Assembly: GCA_003255065.1 (NCBI GenBank)
Contig: QAOA01008066.1
Coordinates: forward strand, 63,099 to 127,098
Source: Cercis canadensis
Taxonomy: Eukaryota > Streptophyta > Magnoliopsida > Fabales > Fabaceae
Length of the DNA stretch: 64,000 bases
Reading direction: 5' to 3'
The stretch's first letter is position 1. Each line of letters begins with the position of its first letter. Shown here in pieces: positions 12,001 through 22,690 of the stretch. The notes below the pieces were generated by a model. That model saw nothing but the letters and a program-made list of their open reading frames with translations. It was not told the DNA's origin and did no database searches. Both the position numbers and the translations under genes were made by a program.

Positions 12001-14570
12001 GTTGGCTTGAGGATTAGGCCCACGTTTCCGGTATCTACAACTTTTTGTAAAATGCCCATGCTTGCCACAAATAAAACATGAAGAAGGTCTAAAGGGTGGT
12101 TCATTTCTCTTTTGGGTGAAGTTGCCCTTATTATTATATGGGCTTTTCTTGTATGATTTTCTCATNTGAATCTATTCTTCGAAGTAGGATATAAACTAAC
12201 ATAACAGATAAAAGAGTTAGGACATGCTTAGTATTATTATAACCAAATTCGTTCAAAACTTTCTCTACATAATGAGATTGATCAAGAAAAATTTCATCAT
12301 GCATTCTAGTGATTCTCATGCCAAGAATAACATTTGCTCCACCAAGATCTTTCATGCTAAAATTATTATGAAGCAAATTTTTAGTACCTTTTATAATAGA
12401 TAAGCTTGTACCAAAAATTAACAAATCATCCACATACAAGCTTATAATAACATGAGAATTATCAACGTTTTTGAAATACAAACATTTATCACATTCATTA
12501 GATTTAAAACCATTTTCAAGCATACACAAATCAAATTTCTCATACCATTGCTTAAGAGCTTGTTTAAGTCCATACAAAGACTTAACCAATTTGTATACCT
12601 TATTCTCTTGGCCTTTCACAACAAAACCTTCAAGTTGTTGCATATATATCTCTTCATCTAAATCTCCATTGAAAAAAGTTGTCTTTACATTCATTTGATG
12701 AATATACATTTTATGAATAGCAGCAATAACAATCAACAATCTAATGGATGTAATTCTAGCAACAGGAGAAAAAGTATCAAAGAAATCTAAATCTTCTTTT
12801 TGAATAAAACCCTTAGCCACCAACCTAGCTTTGTATTTTTCTATAGTATCATCAAGTTTCAACTTTTTCCTTAAAATCCATTTACAACCAATAGCTACAC
12901 AACCAAGAGGCACATCAACTAATTTCCATGTTCTATTAGACACAAGAGATTCCATTTCATCATTTATTGCTTTTCTAAAAAATAGAATCATGTGATGCTA
13001 AAGCTTCTTGCAAAGAACTTAGAGTATCCTCCACATTATAAATTATATAATCAAGACCAAAATATTTTTTCACTCTATCTCTTTTACTCCTTCTAGGCTC
13101 TATTTCAAAATTTCTTTCAACTTGTAAAGAAGTAGAAGGTGTAGAAGATTGAGGTTCGTTTTCATTTAAAAACCCTTGACCCCCACTATTTTTAAAATTA
13201 AAAGGAAATTTATTTTCATGATAAATAGCATCACTTGATTCTATAATCACATTGTGTTTAAGATCAAAAAATCTATATGTTGTACTTTTCAAGTATAACC
13301 AACAAAAGCACAAGTAGAAGCTTGAGCACCCAATTTAGATCTTTTCGGATCTACAATCCTCACATAGGCTAAACAGTCCCAAACTTTAAAATAACTCAGA
13401 CTAGGCTTATGCCCTTTCTATAACTCAAAAAGAGTTTTAAAAAGCTGTTTGTGAGAAATACGGTTAAGAACATAACAGGCAGTCAAAATAGCTTTACCCC
13501 AAAAACTATATGGAGCACTTGAATGTAAGAGCATAGAATTCATAAGATTAATAAGAGTTCTAATTTTTACGTTCAACAATTCCATTAGAGATAGGTGAAT
13601 AAGGAGGAGTAACTTCATGAATAATTCCTAAACTTTGAATAAAATTATTCAATTCATTTGATTCATACTCTCTTCCTCTATCACTTCGAAAACACTTTAT
13701 TTTCTTTTCAAATTGATTTTCAACTTCATTTAGAAAAAAATTTTAATTTCTCAAAACACCATCAAATTCATATCAGTATGAATCAAGTCCAAAAATTCAG
13801 AATCTCTCATAACACTCTTGTGAGACCCTCTTGTGATTTTTTGACATACTACAAAAATCACATTTTTCAAAATCTTTGCTCAGTTTAGGAATTAATCATA
13901 AGTTACTCATCCTTTGCACATATTTGCTATTTATATGACATAAACGCTCATGCCAAAAATTAAAAGAAGAAATCATATAAATAGAACTTGAAGACATATT
14001 ACTCATGTCAACATTCAATTTGAACATACCATCACTAGCATACCCTTTGCCCACAAACATTCCATTCTTAGTAATTACATATTGATTAGATTCAATAGTT
14101 TGTTTGAAGCCAGCCTTATTGAGGAGATAAGAAGACATAAGATTCTTCTTCATTTGGGGGGTATAAAGTACATTATTGAGAGTGAGAATACGCCCAGAAG
14201 TAAAACTCAATTCCACATCACCTTCACCTAAAATTTTAGTAGTATGGGCATCACCAAACATTATTTGCTTGGGATTTTCATAAGGTTTGTACACCTTGAA
14301 CCAATATTTTTCAAAACAAATGTGCCTAGTAGCACTAGAATCAGCCCACCAACCCTTAGACCTTCAAGCATGTTAACTTCAGTAATTATAGCCATAAGTG
14401 GCTCTTCGGTAATGTTGGCTTGAGGATTAGGCCCACGTTTCCGGTATCTACAACTTTTTGTAAAATGCTCATGCTTGCCACAAATAAAACATGAAGAAGG
14501 TCTAAAGGGTGGTTCATTTCTCTTTTGGGTGAAGTTGCCCTTATTATTATATGGGCTTTTCTTGTATGAT
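9034..14570 (-). pseudogene. Copia pol (protease, integrase, RT, RNase H) with an apparent 2.4-kb duplication
   Basis: Reading leftward: zinc knuckle CFICGKHGHFTKSC (CX2CX4HX4C) and protease WWADSSATRHI (usual DSGA is DSSA); pre-integrase FWHGRLCHINSKY; an integrase fragment SAPYSFWGKAILTACYVLNR; the insert between integrase and RT (RRSKRDRVKKYFGLDY); RT with WKLVYVPLGCVAIGCKWI and SLYVDDLLIFG (the YVDD box); RNase H with HCDSTVVIGRVQN and HVSYVRSVNNLADPLTK. Protease through RT is present twice because of the N junction at 12166. Breaks include TAG at 9361-9363 (Trp expected) and, only in the left copy, TGA at 10129-10131 where the right copy has Trp. Several frameshifts occur in integrase. 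It cannot encode a working polyprotein. Confidence 0.88.
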
Positions 14571-14578
14571 TTTCTCAT
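9751..14578. repeat. Dovetail duplication across the N at 12166 (9751-12165 = 12167-14578)
   Basis: The 2415 bases before the N and the 2412 bases after it are the same sequence with roughly 1% differences. The left block ends (TTTTCTCAT) exactly where the right block ends before continuing into gag, and the right block begins (TGAATCTATTC) at the same sequence as 9751. This is the pattern of two overlapping contigs placed end to end instead of merged. A genuine tandem duplication would not need to end at the N. Confidence 0.9.
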
Positions 14579-15332
14579 TCCCTTCTTATATAGCTTTAAA
14601 ACAATATTTTGATTCTTAGGCAAAGAGTCATTAGTTCCAAGAGCATGTACCTTGGTGGTAGTTGTGGAACTACCATTACCGTTTTGAGTCATAAGCATGT
14701 CTTGGCTTCTAGATTCTTCCTCCACTCTAATGCTAGTGATCAACTCTCCAAGCTTGTCTCCTTTTGCTTGTGATGAAGTGTCTTTTGGAACTCCCTCCAT
14801 GATTGAGGTAGCTTGTCAATGATGGTAGCGACAAGGAAATTATCTTCTATTTTTATGCCTTCTGATTTCACTTCATGTGCAAGCATTTGAAACTCTTGAG
14901 TTTGCTCCACAATAGAACAATTATCTGTCATTTGATAACGTAAGAAACGACTTGCAACATACTTCTTTGCACCAGCATCCTCTGTATCATATTTTTCTGT
15001 AAGGCATTCCAAATTTTCTTTGTAGTGGAGTAAGTCTTTTCATAATAATCATAAAATTCATCAGATAAACAATTGAGTAAATAATAGTGATAATGGAATT
15101 CATCCTTCTCCCACTTTGCTATTTTTTCATCATGTAGCTTTTTTTTTTTTGTTTCATTCATCCCATCAATAAATGTCTTTTTCGGATTTGAACCTAAGAG
15201 AACATAAGACACCTTCAAAAGGTTCAAGTAGAAAAGAACTTTTCCCTTCCATCGATTGAAGTGAACACCTGTGAACTTGAAAGGCTTATTGAGATCACCA
15301 ACACCTCCATTAGGTTTGATTGTAGGATCCAT
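14571..15332 (-). pseudogene. Copia gag, broken
   Basis: Starts with [20 protein letters not shown] at 15332 and reads through [12 protein letters not shown], a typical copia gag opening that packages element RNA. A frameshift near 15005 moves the reading to [16 protein letters not shown] (UBN2/gag core). A further shift near 14770 leads to the basic stretch MRKSYKKSPYNNKG before the zinc knuckle. It lies 35 bp from the 5' LTR. The homology is clear but the frame is broken at least twice. Confidence 0.82.
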
Positions 15333-15366
15333 GGGAAATAAGTCTAGATTGAATTTGTCTTAAAAT

Positions 15367-16052
15367 TGTTGTTCCTAAGCCTACAAAATAGAAAATAAAA
15401 TACAAATAATAACAATAGGTTAGAGAAAATTAGAAATGTGGAACCAGGATGAGACACAGGTATCTTGCTTTCTTTAAGATAATTCACGCCTCTTGTAGGT
15501 ATTTTTAGTATATCCACCAGGTGCAGTAAGTTCTAGACGCGTTGCCTCTAGGATACAGCCCAGTAGCCACAACGTTTATCCTCCAATATTCTGCACAAAT
15601 AGGAGAAAAGGACTCTCTCCAACACCCTTCTCTACCCAAGTGTTTACTCACACAATATAAGCAAATAATATGCACACACTACAATTAGGTTGCACTTACA
15701 AATATATCTCATCATACCAATTGTATAACCACATACACATATATATAGTGTTGTGAATCACCTTTCCAAATTCTAGCTGTTGGCCACAATTAAATAAATA
15801 TTATAAGCTTTTAAAACAAAGAATCAAAACACAAATAAAACAGTCAATTAAAAGCCAAAACCGTTCAGCCAATCAAAGCACTTCAAAGCATTTTATAATG
15901 CAGTTACAGAGCCATAACCAAATGGTTTTTAAGGCTAATAACAAATGCCTTTAAACACAATAAACATAGAGAGAAGAGAAGTTGTAACATATATAACCGT
16001 TGGGGCATTAAACATATAATATAATATATTTATTTTTAATAAAATACCAACA
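15367..16052 (-). repeat. Copia 5' LTR (686 bp)
   Basis: On the minus strand it starts with TGTTGGTATTTTATT and ends with GGAACAACA. It is followed on the plus strand by the second CTATC target copy at 16053-16057. Confidence 0.9.
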
Positions 16053-16500
16053 CTATCTTCACCAGCAGCTCCTCCTACTACTTGCAATTCCACAACATTA
16101 AGAAACCCTTTCATTTCTGGAAAGAGCACTCATGGATTTTAATGTACAAGAGTCATATTCAAGCATTTCACTTGGAGTGGATGGACTGCAGATGAAGTTT
16201 GACAAGCTACACTGGGAGAGAAGATGACAATATATCCAACTTTGAAAGACTTGGCGAAAAGGGTACCTTACGAAATGAGTTAGGGGAGTCCCAAGAGGGA
16301 AGGATTTCTTCTCCTGTCACCCCATTGCAGATATTGGTGTTTCTAATGTTGCATTGGCACTTAAGGCCGCACCAGATAAGCAAGAGAAACAACTTGTTCT
16401 GCGGACTTCAGGCAGGATTTCAAAGCCATTTGCCTTTAAGGTTCTTCTTGTACCTGACTCTTCACAAAGTTTTTATTGACCAGATCATTGATGTCAACTT
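16053..16500 (-). pseudogene. PP2C phosphatase pseudogene (POLTERGEIST/PLL type), 5' part
   Basis: Reading leftward: RRTSCFSCLSGAALSANA, TNICNGVTGEEILPSWDSPN and SFRKVPFSPSLSKLDILSSS, the conserved N-terminal region of POL/PLL phosphatases. Then, after frame breaks near 16195 and 16110, GFLNVVELQVVGGAAGED runs into the copia element. It joins the part at 7123-7776 once the transposon is removed. No introns are visible in the preserved stretch. The upstream limit is vague, because similarity fades near 16500 and the usual MGNG start is not seen. Confidence 0.8.
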
Positions 16501-16545
16501 CACAAACTTCCTCACCTCTAAAAGATAATTGGAAGTGCTCAGATA

Positions 16546-17490
16546 TTTTTGTTAGATGACAGACATAGAAAACATATGGTGCATGATGGCGCAGGCTCAA
16601 TTGATTATCATCTTCCTTTTCTATAATCAGTTGTTATTTTCATTTTGAACGGTAACATTAGATCTTAAAAGTTTCAAATGTTAAAATTTAATTTTTTTAG
16701 GGTTGTTTCTTTCACTAAAAAATATTTCTTTTAGAAATTTTTTTTACCATATAATTTTTTTTTTGTTTTACTGGAAAAAGAAAAATTAATAAAAAATTAT
16801 TTTTTATCAAATGAAAATTTTATATTGTTTTGTCCAAAGCAGAAATTTTTTCTATTTTTTCTCCCTTACTACTCTCTCGAACCCTGATACCCCTTATCCT
16901 TCGACAATCTCTCTCCCTTCCTCTTGAGTCTACTATGCACTAACACACAAATTTTCTCAAGGAAAGCCTCTTCTTGATGCTCTAACCCTTACTCTTTATC
17001 TTCATCATCTTCCTTCACCATCACACAGAACACCAATTATTCATCTAGCACAAAATGAACCAAAGACAACAGAAGTGAACAGACCTATTTAAAGTCAGAT
17101 CTTAATCTCCCTGTTTCAAAGGTAAAACCCATTTCACTATTCTTCTTTTCTCTCTAATTGTTGAACAATAGCTCTGATTCTGTGGATTTAACTGTGTTCC
17201 TTTGTCCCTTTATCATTGTTGAACAATCTCCACTTATATTTGAAAGTTTTGGGCTTTGCAAGTGATCTATATTTTGAGTTTTGGAGTTCAAGAATACATA
17301 ATTCAAGGCTGAATGAGTAACTATGGTTCAGTACAGTTTGATCAAGAGTTCAATCAATGTTCTTAGATTTTTAATGGGTTCATTTCTATTATTCCTTTTG
17401 TCCGACAACAGATGTCCCTTTTTAATATTTTGCATGTAAGTCTGAAAGCATATAATTTAACTAGATATTCCTTGGATTGCATTGTTGTTG
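16546..17490. other. Unassigned intergenic stretch
   Basis: 16690-16860 is T/A-rich low complexity. 16870-17110 is C/T-rich and resembles a plant 5' UTR. A possible donor (CAAAG|GTAAAACCC near 17120) is followed by T-rich sequence, but no coding frame can be attached to it. I recognise no gene. Confidence 0.4.
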
Positions 17491-17899
17491 ATCCTAACTA
17501 GAGCTGTCTAACAGGCCAGCCCAGCCCATTAGGGTCAGGCCACATCGGGCCGCAGGCTAAAGTGGTTCGGTTCTAATCGGGCTAGCAAAATCCCAGATCA
17601 GCCCAGCCCACTTCGGGCTGCGAGCCAAAATCTATTTTTAAATATTTTTTGCCATGCTTATTTTTGAGAGAATATGACAACATATTGATTATGAAACATC
17701 AAATATTAACATACTTAATCAAAATACAAACTCAAATAAACTTATAATAATAAACTGCTAATGTATTATTAACCACATACTAATTAAAAAGTATTTAGCA
17801 CAACAATGAAGTCACTTGTTTCTTGACTAAAACAAATATAATAAATTACTAATGTCCAAAAAATCTTGTATTTCAAGATGGGCATTTGTGCAAATGATG

Positions 17900-18067
17900 T
17901 CATAAATAGCTTATTCCACATTTTGTCAGATGTATATGATAAACTTTCTCACAAGCCTTACATTTTGCGCAAGCTCTTAGTAACACATTCTCATCTTCTA
18001 CATCAACATTTTCAAAATGTTCCCAAATAGTAGGCCTTCTAGAGCCATTAGCATCTCCCATAAATTC
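17900..18067 (-). pseudogene. Second partial BED-finger segment downstream of the hAT transposase
   Basis: Encodes MGDANGSRRPTIWEHFENV, then ENVLLRACAKCKACEKVYHI. The WxxF and CxxC spacing resembles the first half of a BED zinc finger, but the second half (HLxxC/H) degenerates. It lies after the transposase stop, so it is either a leftover from a second nested hAT copy or a duplicated first exon. Moderate confidence at best. Confidence 0.45.
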
Positions 18068-18243
18068 TGAAGAATAAATAATAATCAAACTAATAACCAA
18101 GTTTAAATGATCATAGCTCAAACTAACAATCAAACAATGAAGCATAAATAACATTCAAAGCAACCAAACCAAGTATAGCCAAATCAAACAACAAAATAAT
18201 AACCAAATAACAAGTTTAAAAAACTAGAGAATTATGAAATCCC

Positions 18244-20326
18244 CTAATCTTCTTCTTCTTCATCATTGCCCTCAATAATAACATTTGACTCATATCTAGA
18301 AAGACATAGATCTTCAATGTCAATTGAATCATCATCATCACCTACAAAACCAAGTAGCCAATTACGTGTGCATATGAGAGTTTGCAATGTTTCGTCAAGC
18401 ATGGAACTTCTATATTTTTTCAAAACACGAGAGCCAATACTAAAAGTGGATTTCGATGCTACGGTAGTTATTGGAATGCTCAATATATCACAAGCCATCC
18501 TTGCAAGATCACTAAATCTATTACTTCGGTCTTTCCAATAATCCAAAAGATCAAAACTTTATGTGATTGTGATCCTTGGCTCTTCCAAATGCATATCAAG
18601 TTGAGACTTTCCGGCATTGTTAGTCTGTTGGCAATCAAATTCTTCAAAATTCTATCAAATGATGAAATTAATATTTAACTTACATCATAATATTTTGTAA
18701 TCAAAATGTAGACAATGAAAATGTTTTTTTTAAAAATTCAATAGCAAACTTACATCATAATATAGTGTAGGCAATTTCTCTTTTCCTTTCCCTTCTCCAA
18801 TAATACTTGGTGGTTGACTCACATTGAAAGAAGTCTTTGAAGTTGTTGCACCCTTATTGACATACTCTTCAAAAAGTAGATACAAAGCCTTCTTTACGTT
18901 TTCCACTTTTCTTCATAGTAATATGGATCAAGTCTAGAATAAGTATACTTTAAGAAATTAAATTTTTTGGTTGGATCAAGAATAGTCCCAAATGCAAGAG
19001 CCACACTATATTCCTTCCAATACTTGTCAAATTTATCTTTCATTCTATGAGTCATGCTTTGAATCAACAAATCTTCATTCATCAAGTTGGATGTCAAAAG
19101 AAGATCTATCCTCTAAATTTCCCCAAAATACAAATTAGATGTAGGATAATAAGATGGCCCAGATATCAAGTTGGTAATTGTATAAAATGGTTTCAAAAAT
19201 TCACACATTGAAACCCCTTTATTCCACTAATCATTTGATGGACACCACTTATAATTCTTATCAATTAAACTCAAACTATGAAAGACACGACGATACTTGA
19301 TTGCACTATCAAGCATTATTTAAGTGGAGTTCCATCTAGTGACAACATCCGGTCTCAAGCCAATTGATGTATCAATCTCGCCAACTTGTTCAACACATTG
19401 AAAAAACTGTTTCATCCTATTTTCTGATGCCCGCACATAATGCACACTTTGTCTAATTTTGTGCAATGCATCACTAGCAACTTTCAAACCATCTTGAACC
19501 GTTTAAGATATGAGCAGAACATCTAATATGAAAAAACTCTCCATTAAGTAACAAGCTATTTTACAAGCATAGGTGTTCTTTCAAGATGTTTTGCATATTG
19601 TCGTTTGAGGAAGCATTATCAAAGTAATGATTTTTTTTTTCTCTCTATTCCCAATCCTTTAAACATTGAAGCACCTTTAATGATAAATCATGCCTGGTAT
19701 GTAGAGGTTGCATGTGAGCAAATGATAAAATTTTACTATTCAACTTCCATTTCTTATCAACATAATAAGCAGTTAAAGATATATAACAATGGTTGGTGCA
19801 TGCAGTCCAAACATCAGAGGTCAAGCACACTCTACCAGGAATTCGGGCTAATTGTTGTTTCAATTTTTCTTTCTCCACTCCATATTTTTTCAGCACATCA
19901 AGTTTAGCAATTTGTCTAGAAATAAACTTACAATCTTCATTCCAAAAACTTTTGGTATTTCCTAAACGCCCTCCACTCAACAATACTAAATGGAACATCA
20001 TGTGCAATAATCAATTTAGACAATAGCTCACGACTCACAGTAGAGTCAAATTTTCTTCTCTTCAACTTCCCTTTACAATCAATTAAAATGTCCCCAACAT
20101 CATGAAATTTATGAATCATATGACATTTAGGAACATGATGGCATAAATGAGAAGTTCCCAATTTACTTGTACAAGTGTATTCTTTCCCACAAGCCTTACA
20201 TTTACACTTTTCTTTGCTATCTTTACCCACACCAATTCTTACAAAATAGTTCCATACATCAGAGGTTAATGATCTAGCCTTTTTGGATTGTGGTTCAACA
20301 TTCTCACTAGTATTTGTATTACTCAC
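18244..20326 (-). pseudogene. hAT transposase (BED finger, catalytic core, hATC dimerisation domain), broken
   Basis: Reading leftward: BED zinc finger SLTSDVWNYFVRIGVG with CKCKACGKEYTC and LCHHVPKCH (20270-20110); core CLTSDVWTACTNHCYISLTA (about 19830-19770), holding the first conserved Asp; AFGTILDPTKKFNFLKYTY (about 19000), the second Asp region; and the C-terminal hATC domain [19 protein letters not shown] with [10 protein letters not shown] (18540-18250). The conserved Glu of the ASESxFS motif is Lys here, a G-to-A type change. Several frameshifts and stops separate the pieces (for example near 19640 and 19100), so the gene is dead. Confidence 0.85.
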
Positions 20327-21244
20327 ATTACTAGGGATTTGTAAAAATTCACAATCATCATCAGCATCACAACTAATACCACCATTCTTTCAAACACTAG
20401 AAGAAGTCATACTGCAAAAAATTTAAAGAAAAAAAATAAATAAAAGCCCTTAAAAAAATTGCCAAAAAAATGCATTAGTCTCTCTGCCTACCCGGCGCTT
20501 AGCTTTGGCACCACAGTAGTAGCATATTGCCTCAGCCTACCTAGTGCTCAGCGCCAAGCACCCCAAAACCCAATTTGAGCTTTCAAAATAAATCAAAACA
20601 TAAGAGTAACCGAGTAACAACCAGAAACAAATAATTGTTTTATTAAAACAAGAATAAGTCAAACATGAATTTATCTATTCAAGAGCAATAAGAATTATAA
20701 AATTATTCCCATAGAACAATGGCAACTATGCAGTACACCCCCATCCCCATGCAAGGGATCATCACATCAGCGACAATTAGTAAAGAATATGCTATTTAAT
20801 AAACATAGCAAAAAGGATCCTCACTTCTCAAATAGAGAAAGAGAGAGAATAGGGACTTACTACAAAATGAAAAAGAGGGGAAGTGATGGTCCTATTGGAG
20901 AAGGAGAGGCGCCAGTGCTAGACCTGCTAGTGCTGAAGAAGAAGCAGAAAAGGGGTAGAAGAGGAGAGGCCAAGAGGGGTAAAAGGAGAGGTAGAGAGGG
21001 GGAGAACCGGAGTGTGAGAAATGAAATGTTGAGTTAGGGATTGCAAAATGAATTAGGGGAATTTAGAGGTAGAAAGCTAAAGAAAAAAAAGAAGAGCAAA
21101 TCGGGCCAATTGGGCCATGGGCCATATCAGGCTGGGCCAAGCCAAATTGGCCCAGTTTTAAATGGGCCAATGATTTAAGAACCCAACACACCATTTTATT
21201 GGGCCCCAAAAGGCTCAGCCTATTTAGACATCTCTAATCCCAAC

Positions 21245-22262
21245 TATGTTTATTGGAACAAATGAGGGGACTAGGAAGGGGGCTTTGTTGAGGCAACATA
21301 ATAATATGGTATTACATAAACAGTTTTAGGCATTTTAATGTGAATTGAAAGGATAAATTTGCACAATTAACCTATCTAGTTATGGAACTATTGCTCATAC
21401 AATAACTCTGATTAGAGTTTTCTTGTGGATGCCTGACTAGAAATGTTCTTTTCTTTCAAGCATCCAATATGCCTTGAAATCTACAAGTACACAGGCAAGA
21501 TGTTGAAATTAATCTATGTGTACTGGTTGATAAAAAGAAAAAAAGAAAATAAAAGAAAATTGTATCTTCGAACAATTGGCAATCACAACATATCTAAATA
21601 CTATATGCTCCTAATGTGTAATCCAAGGAGAAACGTGTTTCTAACTTCAACATTCATATTAAGTAATTGAACACACCCAATAGGTGGTGTTCATTACAAA
21701 CTTCTTGGATCTTATTATTTACAATCGTCTGTACAGTGAGCAAAATATCATGAAAGTTGTGTCAATCACATTGATGATTATTAAAGAAAGTATTGCTTGT
21801 GTGATTTCCTATAGAATTCATTCTATTTAATATTTTGGATATCTTGAACCAATATTGAGCAATGTCAAATTTTTTTCCTAGGACTTCTTGGCTTGTCACT
21901 TAATTATCATATGTTATGTTGTGATTTATATGGTTTCTAATTGTTGCATTGATGTTTTATTTAATTTCAAACTTGTGGTTTCATTCATGAAATACATCTT
22001 AATCTATTAGGCTGTTATTTGCAAATAGTTTATTAGGGGTCATCCTAACTCTTTTAGAGCAAACTCGAGTAGATGAAATGAAGATCTTAGGCTACAATTG
22101 TCTTGTTGATTTCATAAATTGGTAGGTACTTGATGAATAAAATTTTCTGAGTTGTGAGTTATTTTTGACAACTTCATAGATAATATTATTGTAGTAAGGG
22201 TGGATCTTGTGCATGCTGAGTAAGAATATTTACCACCAGTTTGAATGAAGAAGTTTCATTCA
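21245..22262. other. Unassigned intergenic stretch
   Basis: About 1 kb of AT-rich sequence between the hAT target duplication and the MULE. Short open frames (for example 21443-21670) have no recognisable domain or codon bias. I see no gene or repeat here. Confidence 0.4.
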
Positions 22263-22271
22263 TTTAATTTT

Positions 22272-22690
22272 GAGTAAAACTCCTTTTTGGTCCTTAAAAA
22301 TGCTCTTACAGACACTTTAGTCCTTCATTTATTTTTGGTGCCAATTGAATCCTTGAATTTATATTTCGTCTGTCAATTTAGTCCTTCGCCTGGGTCCGTT
22401 AGTGAGATTTGACAGAAATTGCCACGTGGCATGTTAAGTGCTGATGTGGCCATTAGTTGGTGACTTGGCAAGCTGACATGGCATTTGGGCTGGTTATTGG
22501 TGTGGCACACGTAAAACGATGTCATTTTACTAAGAGAAGAAAACATGTCATCCTCACCCATACGACATCGTATTGTGAAGAGTAAGAATTGAAGATGGAT
22601 TCACAATGTGAACGAGGGATTCTGCAAATCCCAAATCGCCATTAGAGTTTCTACAATTCAGAAATTGGAACCTTAAGCCCCAAATTGTGA
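22272..22690 (+). repeat. MULE left terminal inverted repeat
   Basis: Matches the reverse complement of 32125-32515 over its length, including TCTGTCAATTTAGTCC, GACAGAAATTGCCACGTGGC and TATTGTGAAGAGTAAGA. A CACGTG-type core (GCCACGTGGC) lies in both TIRs. The mirror-image short open frames in the two TIRs (22373-22561 and 32228-32464) are simply the same repeat read twice. Confidence 0.9.

Larger units (their letters stand above)
7777..16052 (-). mobile_element. Ty1/copia retrotransposon inserted in the PP2C pseudogene
   Basis: The element is bounded by two near-identical LTRs (7777-8465 and 15367-16052) with TGTTG/CAACA ends and a 5-bp target duplication CTATC. It reads right to left: gag at 15332, then protease, integrase, RT and RNase H, ending at 9034. 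The listed length of about 8.3 kb contains a 2.4-kb near-perfect duplication across a single N at 12166 that is probably an assembly artefact, so the true length is about 5.9 kb, normal for copia. On the minus strand the polypurine tract AGTGAGGGAT (8466-8475) directly precedes the 3' LTR. I did not find a standard initiator-Met primer site next to the 5' LTR. Confidence 0.92.
17499..21236 (-). mobile_element. Ac-like hAT transposon, degenerate
   Basis: The ends are TAGAGCTGTCTAACAGGCC at 17499 and the inverted counterpart GCCTATTTAGACATCTCTA ending at 21236, the TAGAG...CTCTA termini of hAT elements. The flanks are ATCCTAAC (17491-17498) and ATCCCAAC (21237-21244), an 8-bp target duplication with one mismatch. 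Both subterminal regions are rich in GGCCCA/GGGCC motifs (17515-17630 and 21100-21215), the usual repeated binding-site architecture. The interior codes for a broken transposase on the minus strand. Confidence 0.9.

Noticed and set aside
9751-14578. Two copies of the copia pol interpreted as nested or tandem elements
   Set aside because: The duplicate limits coincide exactly with the N at 12166 and no extra LTR lies between, so an unmerged overlap explains it better.
15333-15366. Search for an initiator-Met primer-binding site next to the copia 5' LTR
   Set aside because: No stretch resembling TGGTATCAGAGC was seen between LTR and gag. The element may use another primer, so none was annotated.
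20789-21037. Lysine/arginine-rich 82-residue ORF inside the hAT element
   Set aside because: It is purine-rich low-complexity DNA in the transposon 5' region, with no domain and no splice context.
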